64,000 bases of DNA from Bombyx mori (taxonomy: Eukaryota > Arthropoda > Insecta > Lepidoptera > Bombycidae), in assembly GCF_030269925.1 (NCBI RefSeq), contig NC_085112.1:8805501-8869500 (forward strand), read 5' to 3'. The notes beneath the pieces are model-generated. The model saw only the letters and a program-made list of their open reading frames with translations, searched no databases and was not told where the DNA came from. The position numbers and the translations under genes are program-made. How positions within the stretch are numbered: the stretch's first letter is position 1; every line of letters starts with the position of its first letter. Shown here in pieces: positions 31,601 to 41,200 of the stretch.

Positions 31601-34600
31601 TTTATCATGATGATTATTTACCCCTGTTCTAAACTATCAACAGTTGCCTGTTCTCTGTGGTCATCAACCCCAACATACACGGGTTCATGCTTCAATGCCA
31701 AAGCAGTTAGTGCTTCAGTCTTCTTTGTTTGTGTAGCACTGAATAACATAGTTTGCCGGCGTTCTGTAAATATTTGCAAATGCATAGTAAACTTTCGTTT
31801 TTATTTATTTTATAAACAAACTAATCACGAGTACGTATCAGAGTCAAAAAGGATCTTTAGCATAATAAGAGTATGTTCCTTTAAGTGTCAGAGTAATTTG
31901 AAAAATGTGAAGAGTCCTTTACACCAATCAAATAAATTGCTAAGCAGCCTCTTATTTTATAATCAAATAGTTTCATCTAATTAACATCAACCGTAAAGGG
32001 GATTGCCCACTCTCCATAGTGTGCTAGGCCCAAGATGGACATCAAATATTACTATAAAAATGTACTGATTCAAATTCTTAAATGTATTGGATATCTAAAA
32101 ACTATATTGAAATTGACGCCACTATTATAAAAAATAGAATAAAAATAAAAACTCGTTTTGAGGTTAATTTTCTATATAAATAAGTGTCGGATTGTGAGAT
32201 ACTTCAAGAACTTTTCTTTTCTTAATGTTTAAGATGTTCCTAATGTATTTTTATCCAATAGGGTATAAAAACACACTTAATTCTTTAAATATCTATATTT
32301 TCTTCATCTTCATACACAATTAGTATCATCTTAAAATAGCAAAGGAGAGCATAGTTTTATGCTGAGAGAGCACGGTTTTAAATCTCGGTCAGGGTAAAAC
32401 CACAATTCACACAATGTTTTTTAGTCGTAGTATGAAACGTTATTGATAAAAGTATAATAAAATACGAAGAAAAATCAAAACACATCCATTTTGTACGCAA
32501 GCACAACACCACAAGCAGCAAGCGAAGTGTCAGTCAGTCAGATTAAATTCAGTGTTGTCAGTATTAAGAAAAATAATTACATGAAATTCATATATCGATT
32601 ATTTTTTTAAATAACCGATAATTGATTTATATCTTAATCTTTTTTTTACGAGTACACATTATTTTTTATGTTTTTGTTTTAGTTGTACATATTTAAATAA
32701 TAATACTAGTAAAGTTTTTTTTATTGCTTAGATGGGTGGGCGAGCACACAGCCACCCTGGTGTTGCTAAGTGGTTACTCGAGCCCACATACATCTACAAC
32801 GTAAATGCGCCACCCACCTTGAGATATAAGTTCTAAGGTCTCAAGTATAGTTACAAGTTAAAGTCCAATGGGTATGTCTTTGATGTTATTTTATGTGCAT
32901 AAAATCCATTAAAGTCGTTTGATTAATGATAATACTTAAAATGATTTATTTATATGTTTTATTTATATACTCAAAATATTTACTTCATACGTAAAAGGAT
33001 TTGAAGCTGGTAATATTTTTCCCGCAAAAATAAAAATCCTTGTTTTTTCAATAGAGTTACTTTTTTTAAACTACTTATTGTAAACTATAGTGGCGCTTAT
33101 TTGCAAGAAAGTAAATGCATATTTATTTATGACAAAATTAATGCACTAAGTATTTTTTCTATAATCTAATGTCCACTTTGGGCCTAAAATGGGCCATCCC
33201 CTTTCATACTTCAATTTAGCAATTTTGAAATGAATATTTTTTTTTCTCTAGCTGTCAGCTGGTAGTCTAAGGGGCTATTTCAGCTACACCCAGATGGGTA
33301 GGTCAAGGGTTCAACCTAAGACACTTTGCTAACATTATCCTTAGCAAGAGCAGTGCTTCCCAAAATCTAACACTGGATTGAAATTGAGACCCATTGAAAA
33401 GATCTGTCAAGAAACGCAATGGGCTGTATCTACACTGTGCAATAATTATCACACCATAGAGAAGAAGATTTAATAGTAAATCTTACTTGGCAGCAATTTT
33501 ATGATCTGTTTAACTTCTTCTTCAAATCCAATTTCCAATATCCTGTCAGCCTCATCAATAACTAAGCACTGAAGGTTCTTATACAAGAAGTCTGGTGTAT
33601 TTTGCAAGTGATCCAGTAAACGTCCAGGAGTAGCAACTAAAATGTTGATACCTGTAGGCAAAATGTTTAATAACGATTTTTATTTATAGCTTTATTCAAC
33701 AAATACTGGAACAATATCATCTTAGAGATCCTATTTGATAGTTTATCAAGACAGCAGTATTAACTGTAACTATAATTGAGACCTTCGAACTTATATCTCA
33801 AGGTGGATGGCGCATTTACATTGTAGATGTCTATGGGCTCCAGTAACCATTTAACACCATGTGGGCTGTGAGCTCGGCCATCCATCTAAGCAATAAAAAA
33901 AAACACCTTAGAATTTCAATGAATTTTTAAGGGAAATTTAAAATATATGCATATTTATTCTTAATTGCTTTGTTGAGTCATGAGCTCTTTTATATATTTT
34001 TTCTATTACTATTTTTTGTTGTTTCTGTTATGTAAATAAATATGTATAAAAATTACAGAAGTTTGCAAATAATCTATCTTTTACCTTTAGAGAGTTTCTG
34101 AGCTTCAGTACTTCTGTTTGCACCACCCATTACCAGACCATATGTATGGTGGTGGTATTTCATCAATTCCATGAGAACGCCAAATGTTTGCATTGATAAC
34201 TCTCTTGTGGGTGACAAAATGATGACTCCAGTACCTAAAAATATCTAGTTTTTTATGCAACCCCACAAATGCTTACTTTGGTTTTCTTTGTAAGATATTT
34301 TCAGATATCCATTCTCTGTTCATGTACTGACTCAACACATACTCACAGTGTTAGTACTTAATTAAAAATAAATGTGCCTCGACAGTTTGCACCAGAGACT
34401 CAATTTATCTTTAAATGCATACAAACACCTTTGAAGTCTGTGGTTGTCAAACATTCATATTCGCCTTTTTATCATCATTATATAGCATGTTGAAGACTAC
34501 ATGTAATTTTTTAATGGAATTGATTATTTAAATTTTAAAATTATGAATAACTCAATAAATCACACCAGAGATATAAACATTTTTGAACTTAAATACAAAT

Positions 34601-36075
34601 ACCTACCATTTCTTGGTTTAAATTTTAATTTGTATATAAGGTCTATAGCCGGTATTAAGAATGCTAGTGTTTTTCCAGAGCCAGTTTTGGCAGCACCCAC
34701 AAGATCCCTGCCTTCCAACAAAGGAGGTATAGCTTTAGCTTGAATCTCTGTCATCGTTATAAAGCCCATATCTTTAATTCCTAAAAGAGTTGGTTCGCAC
34801 ACTGTGCCTTCCAGTGCAGTGAATTTTTGATCTGATAGTATACCTAAGCAGAGGCTTGATCCAGGTACTGAAAAATAGTTTATTGTTAACATTTGTTATT
34901 GCTTCTATGAAACTATGCATCCATATAAAAACTACAATTTCGTTTAAAGTTTATTATCCAGAAAACCATAAGTCAATTAATTATATCGATGCTTGAAAGG
35001 CAAACGTGACTAAGCGACAATAACTGCTTTATATATAAATGATAGGCAATAACCATATTTGATGCGAAAAAAATATATATTTCTAGGTCTATTAAAATCA
35101 TTTTAATCCTACAGCTAGATTTGTAAAAATATAAACTTTTTCAGGTATTTCAACTTTAAATTAGTCTACTGTAAAGTTCACGCATTGTCTCTTAGTCACG
35201 TTTGCCTTTCAAGCATCTATATGCTGGATGGTTTATTTATATGACACATGATGTTTTGAAATGTTTTTAATTTAACATATTACAATTGCAATTAGCTCTT
35301 ATTATAACAATTGACTGTCAAGTAATTGTCTTTTTATAGGAGTAGCATTTAAGTAATTAAATATTCTACATAAATGTTGTTTCTAGGTAGGCATTTAGTA
35401 GGGCTATAGCATATTTAGAGCTTACTCGGGGAGATGCCCAGCTGTGAGCACAACCACGTTATCCATTACCACTGCGAAGCTGACACTAGTTCCGATTACG
35501 ACAGTTATTTGAAAAGAAAATGATTATGCAGTACTTACAATCGTTGTTCGATTTTTTTTCCGAATCATCTTCTTTAGTGTCTTGCTCATCTTGAGAGTCA
35601 TCACTAGATTCTTCCTCAGATTTTACTTCAACTGGTTCTTCTTTTAACTCTTCTTTAACCTTTTTCAATTTTTCTGAACACAAGTAAATTGTTATTAAAT
35701 TATAAAATTGGCGTTATTCAATTTTAAAACTCAATTTAATCTGTCTGTCTAACTTACTTTTGGGAACTTTTCCATTTGTGTCACCGTCTTGTACAACTCT
35801 CTTCTTAGCTTCTTTTTCATTATTTAATGCTTCAATATCTATGAATGAGAAATTGAAGAATAACTAAATATATTTCGAATAGGTCAAATTAGGTACTTTA
35901 GCTTTAAAAAACTACGATTAAGATAAGATGTTGACAAACGCTTTTAGTCGTATACGTTATATTCGTTACCTTTTTCTGGTTCAGGATTTGAATCAGTTTT
36001 TTGAGATGTAAGTTTCAGTTTTCGTTTTTCTCGTTTTCTTATTTTTCTGAGAAGTATTTTATCTGGTGTCGGCAT
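28691..36075 (-). CDS. pit: DDX18 / pitchoune (Has1) ATP-dependent RNA helicase
   Basis: Eleven exons on the minus strand: 36075-35970, 35838-35758, 35673-35539, 34867-34607, 34234-34085, 33651-33487, 31763-31622, 31432-31273, 30966-30814, 29507-29337, 29020-28691 (1854 nt, 617 aa). All splice phases agree. The N-terminus is Lys/Arg-rich, then very acidic (residues ~65-105). The core has the Q motif (TEIQAKAIP), AAKTGSGKT (167-174), [27 protein letters not shown] and HRVGRTARG, then the DDX18 C-terminal domain and a Gly/Lys-rich tail ([10 protein letters not shown]). Length and close similarity throughout fit the human DDX18 / yeast Has1 family. That family unwinds RNA in 60S and 40S precursor processing in the nucleolus. 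It is convergent with paralogue A and divergent from paralogue B. Confidence 0.95.
29853..30091 (+). repeat. Bm1-type SINE, headless
   Basis: From actggtggtaggacctcttg to the A-rich end, antisense within an intron of pitchoune. Confidence 0.85.
30200..30335 (+). repeat. Degenerate Bm1-like SINE
   Basis: Old, diverged body copy: tactgcctatttctacagta, then cgtgtcttaaagtaggg. Confidence 0.4.
30561..30795 (-). repeat. Bm1-type SINE abutting a pitchoune exon
   Basis: Inverted copy: a T-run then the body to gaactcgaggttctaccac. It is on the same strand as pitchoune and ends about 18 bp from the exon at 30814-30966, next to a tandem 14-bp duplication across the splice donor. Confidence 0.85.
32715..32859 (-). 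repeat. Bm1-type SINE 3' half
   Basis: Inverted; a T-run then the body as far as ggtctcaagtatagttac. Intron of pitchoune. Confidence 0.82.
33240..33440 (-). repeat. Old LINE tail, inverted
   Basis: Diverged relative of the tail at 20558-20870: tagcaagagcagtgcttccc and a cccattg/caatggg hairpin (33390-33396, 33417-33423) in which one stem pair has changed on both sides. Confidence 0.5.
33764..33904 (+). repeat. Bm1-type SINE 3' half
   Basis: From taactataattgagacc to the A-run; intron of pitchoune. Confidence 0.82.
34988..35217. repeat. MITE, 230 bp, ~33-bp inverted repeats
   Basis: The left end gatgcttgaaaggcaaacgt is the inverse of the right end acgtttgcctttcaagcatc. The arms continue through gactaagcgacaat with one mismatch. 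TATAT is present on both sides. It lies in the pitchoune intron at 34868-35538. Confidence 0.75.
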
Positions 36076-36129
36076 GGTAGCTTTACTTTTTTACCTATAT
36101 AAAACAGCACTTCGAACACATGTACAGAA

Positions 36130-36640
36130 ACCATAGACCTTTTTTTGGTACAATTTTTCCTTATTAGGAAAGGCAAGGGGATCTAAGCCCATACAACCAA
36201 AAAACCATAGACCTTTATTACTTTAGTGATAGAAATTGACAGTAGTAGTAGATGTATTTTTCTAATTGGAAAGGCAAAGATGTCATACCATACAGTCTAA
36301 TTTTTCCAGATGTCTACTATGCCGAACTCCGAACAATGATAGCAAAACTTGCAGTGAAACAGCTCATGAATCGACTTTGACTATTATTGCTCCATGATAA
36401 CACGAGACCTCATACAGCACAAGAAACCGTTTAAACTTTACAGGAACTGCAACAAGAAACCATTCGTCACCCTCCGTATTCGCCAGACCTTGCTCCAACG
36501 GACTACCATGTCTTTCGTGATTTGGACAATTTTCTGTGATAGAAAGTTTTCTTCCCAGGAGGCAATATAAACGCTTTCACACAGTTTGTAGAATCTAGGT
36601 CACCAGAGTTCTATCGCAAAGACATAAACGACATTTTTCT
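36130..36640 (+). pseudogene. mariner (DD34D-type) transposase remnant
   Basis: Translation shows LLHDNTRPHTAQETV, then HPPYSPDLAPTDYHVFRDLD and SRSPEFYRKDIN, the C-terminal half of a mariner transposase including the third catalytic Asp block. Stop codons break it near 36434 and 36539. The caaccatagacc-like sequence repeated near 36129 and 36203 may belong to its terminal repeats. It lies about 50 bp upstream of the pitchoune start codon. Confidence 0.75.
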
Positions 36641-37039
36641 TCTCTCGTCTTCTCTCGTCTCATCCAACACCTAAGATCCTTTATCTAATTTAATCCGATG
36701 GCAATACATTCATCTTACTTCACATTATTCCAAAGTTAATTTTATTCCCTTCCATTTTACTTTTCGTACAACAGACTTGGCTTCGGCATTTGTTTTAAAA
36801 GATTTCGGTGGATATAAATCATAGACCGTTTATAAAACGATTTTATGACAATGATGATCTATGACAGTGTTTAATGACTCCAAATGTATTATCTATGCTC
36901 TGGTGGGACTTTTTGGCGTAAATGCGAGGAGCAAAGTTGTGTGAATTGTTTTATTTTATCTCGACTGTAATAAGAGAAAACCTTTAACGAATATAAGGTT
37001 TTAATAAGCTAAAATCTGTTAAAATTTGTTTTGGTTACA

Positions 37040-38016
37040 TTAAAGGTCTATGCAGTAAATGCATTGACAAAAACACTAATAAAACAGATTGACAATGGCA
37101 TCAACTTATGACTGATAGTTTCAAGTAAGAAGTTTACATCAGCGACAATCCGAATGGCCCTCTTCTGTAGAGTGTTAAATGGAAGTAGCTGGTATTTGAG
37201 AGCTCCGGCCCATAGGTGGGAGCAGTACTCCATGCGAGGCCGGACTTGTGCTTTATAAAGCAAAAGTCTTTGTCTAGGCGTGAAGTATCGCTTCGCTCTG
37301 TTGAGGACTCCCAGCATTTTGGACGCCAACTTGGCTTTGCCATCCAAATGACACCGAAACTGGACATCTCTTGAAATGTCGACCCTAAGTAATATCCCGA
37401 TACTCGTAGGTTGTAGGGATACTCCTTGTAATTGCGGCACCATGACAAAGGGGTCCTTCTTCATAGTGAACGCGCAAACTTGTGTCTTTAACGGGTTGAA
37501 TTGAACTAAGTTTGATTCACCCCACTCGGAGACACGCCTCAGAGAGTTCTCCACTTCAGACACAAGCTTAGATCGTCTCTCTTGCACCACGCTTCGAAAA
37601 TGACTCTGATGGCCAATATGTCGCGCATCTCCCGTGCTATCATCTGGATAGCAATGCATACCATCATTAGATAGCATGTTATTGATATAGGTACAGGATG
37701 AAAAGCGTGGGGAAGAGCACCAAACCTTGTGGAATGCCAGCGTTAATGGTCATTATATCTGAGTAGTCACCGTCTAGAACTACCGTGATGCACCGTCCAT
37801 CAAAAGTCTAGCGATCCACTTGCAGAGTCCCTCGATGATTCCGTAAGATGTTAGCTTCGACAAAAGTGCCCTATGCCAGACCCTGTTGAAGGTCTTCGCG
37901 ATATCAAGGCTCACAGCGAGAGCCCTTGCTCTCCAAGGCTTCAGCCCACCTGTGAGTAAGGCATACAAGAAGATCGCTGGCTGAGCGACTGTGAGTGAAA
38001 CCGTACTGTCGGTCAC
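37040..38016 (-). pseudogene. Broken Jockey-type reverse transcriptase fragment
   Basis: The minus strand carries SLDIAKTFNRVWHRALLSKL (from 38016 down), then GIPQG near 37725, a frameshift/stop near 37680, and then CYPDDSTGDA, SLRRVSEWGESNLVQFNP and YKAQVRPRMEYCSHLWAGA. It resembles abundant lepidopteran Jockey elements. The endonuclease is absent, the frame is broken, and the catalytic YADD reads YPDD. It fills most of the space between the divergent pitchoune and paralogue B genes. Confidence 0.85.
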
Positions 38017-38295
38017 TGATCAGCTGACAATCCTCAAGATATCGGCTATATGAGCAATGTTTTCTTTGCCTGTACAATGAACGAATTAAAAATGATGTTT
38101 TTTTAGGTTATGAATTGCTGAATTCTGATGAAGTGATATGAATTTAGAAATAAATAAAGTTTTAAATTCCAGGGATGAACATAAATTTCTGTTTTTATTT
38201 AGCTTAATTTATAGATAATACACTTAATTATAACTGTAGCATACCTTCTTCTTCATGATATATGAAATAAATTTAACGGAAAGAAAAAAAAAATT

Positions 38296-41200
38296 ATGGA
38301 ATCTAAAAAACTTCCCAAATTTAAAGAACTTAAAGAGCAACTCTCTGCAGCTACTTTAAATGCAATCAGAGAGATGGGATTCAAAAGGATGACTGAAATA
38401 CAGGCAGAGGTCCTACCATCAGCGCTGGATGGTAACGATATAGTGGCGACAGCAAAAACAGGCTCAGGAAAAACATTAGCATTTCTAATACCTGTAATCG
38501 AAGTGGTTGCTAAAAACATAGAAAAAGCTATGCACGGTAATGTTTCTTTCTTAATACTTTATTAAATGTTTACAATTTTAAGCTTGCTTCCCAGTTTGTT
38601 ATGCACAACCATCTGCTCTGTAAAATACTCACACCTGATTAATTTCATTTTGATTAATTTCATGGTTTTTCATTGCTGTTCTATATACTCCCTGTTTCTG
38701 AGTGTACCCTATTTAATTGTTTTATTGAGTACTGTACATAATGTAATAATAATCAATTTGTAGTTAACACAAGGCTCCAGCTCTTGGTTTTCTTCCTTAA
38801 TCATTACTAATAGCTGTGGATAATGCTAGGGATACAGCCTGATCTCTGCCTAATTACCTCAATTTTATATATGATTGATTGGATATTATAGGTGGGGCAT
38901 TCACCCATCTATATTGCTCTATACCTATGCACCTATACTGTACTAGGTCTTAAGTGTTGAAACTCATAGATATTACAATATGAACTAGCCACCCTATTGA
39001 TTAATTCATACTAAGAACACCCTATACATGCCTGTGCTGTGGAAAGTGTGTTCGGATTGCCTAATTTGATATCATGTGTAAACCAAAATAAAAGTTAAAA
39101 AATCTACTCTAGGTACGTTTTCCATCATAATTGCACCAACAAGGGAACTGGCAATACAAACATATTCAGTCTTACAGGAGTTGATCAATCATCATAATAA
39201 AATCACATCAACTTTAGTGATTGGTGGAGAGAGCAGAAAAAAACAGAGCTCTGATCTTGTTCAAGGCAGGTAACAAATAAAAAATTTAACTTGATATAAG
39301 AAAGAAATTATTGACAGTTTCAACTTTGAAATACTTTTTTTAATAAAGACAGACTAAAAAACAAGTAAACATCTTTTGAAATGTTACTTAGAATGTGTTG
39401 ACATGTATTTAAATAATAGAAAAATTTTAGGTATGCATATTGTTGTAGCCACACCAGGTAGATTATTTGATCACATGAGAACTAAAGAGTTTGATTACAA
39501 ATGTGTCAAATGTCTTGTACTGGATGAAGCTGATAAAATATTTCAATATGGTTTTGAAGAAGATCTAAAACAGATAATTAATCGGTTACCAAGTAAGTTA
39601 AATTTTTATTGATTTCCTGTAAATATTAAATACTGTAACTGTGTATCTTTACTTTATTTTACTTTTTTATTGTTTACACGTGCAGCATTTTATCTATACT
39701 TACCTACCTAACATCTGTTGCACCTAAATATAACTCTTTATTACAGGTGGGCTGGTATTCTTCTCCATTAGGCCTGAAGTGCAGTACAGATAATGTTTTT
39801 ATTTCTCTAATTCTACAGAAATCACAGCCCACCTGATGTTAAGCAATTGTGGGTGCTAATAGACAACACAATTGAATGCCACCCAATATGTCTTGTAAAT
39901 GTGAGGTCAGTTTCATTTGTACCTATAATTATTGTTCCAATCCAGAACGAACATCTGCCTAAGAACAAAAATTTCCTAATACTACAGAGGTTGATGTTTG
40001 CAGTAACTACTAGTTTATGTAATTCCATCTGTGTTAAAAAATAAAATGGGTACTGAAATCGCATCATTCATATTTCAGAGGATAGGCAAACAATGCTTTT
40101 CAGCGCAACACTTTCTGAGAGAACTGATGCTCTAGTGGAGTCTGCCATGAAAAAAGACAAGATACAACATATCAATACTGATCAGGATGACCTGTGTGCT
40201 ACAGTGGAAGGTTTAAAACAGGGGTTAGTAAACAGTAATTTTGAGTGCAGTTAGTAGAATTCTAATAGTACATGTCTGTTGTATACTGCATATACCTCCC
40301 ATTTGAGCGTTTTAAAACAAGTTTATGTGTGTACTATTGTGCCGTCCATATCTATGACAAATGAAAAACTATATCTAACATGAATAATTGTGTTTAGTAG
40401 TGATTATGTTTGGCAACATTTATATTAATATATTTTATTAAATTTGTAATGTCCTTAATTAGTTAGTTTGAGGGTCCACAAAAAAGGCTTTTTATATGAA
40501 TTTTATATATAAATAATATTCATTTTTATGTTTGTAGTAAGCTTTAAAATAATTTGTTTTCTCCTTTGTAGATATGCTGTGTGTCAAACCCAGTATAGAT
40601 TGTGGTGGTTACATAAGGTGCTGAAGAAAACAAAACAATTCAAAGTTATGGTATTTTTTTCGAGTTGTAAATCTGTTGTGTTCCATTACGAATTCTTTCA
40701 GAAATACTGTCAAATGAACGTTTTGTGTATCCATGTGAGTATTGGAAACATTTTTGCTACCAGTAACCAACTAACTCCCTTTTTTTTTGGGCCGCGGCCT
40801 TACCCCCTACGAGGTCCCCGCGCCTAGGGGGCCCGCGGGCGGGGTATGTGGGACTGGTCCGCGACTGCGAAACCGCGGGCCCAAGAATGTTTTCCGGACC
40901 CTACCCACTAAACATGCGGTGTCGTATGTCTCAATTGTATAGAAATTACTAAATTATAATTTTTACGGGGCTGAGTTTTTATTACATGGAGTTATTATGG
41001 AAGTAATTTGTGTCAGTGGGATATTAACACTAGCATAGTCGCATCGCTCCGTCTGTACATGCTAGGCATCTTATCTTTTAGGTTATAATGTCTTCTCTGA
41101 TCAAGATAATTCGTTTTTGCCCCTTAAAGGTGCTAGCTCTCATCGTCTCTCCAATGATCAGTATCTTGGATGACAGAAAATATAAAAAAACAGTATAATT

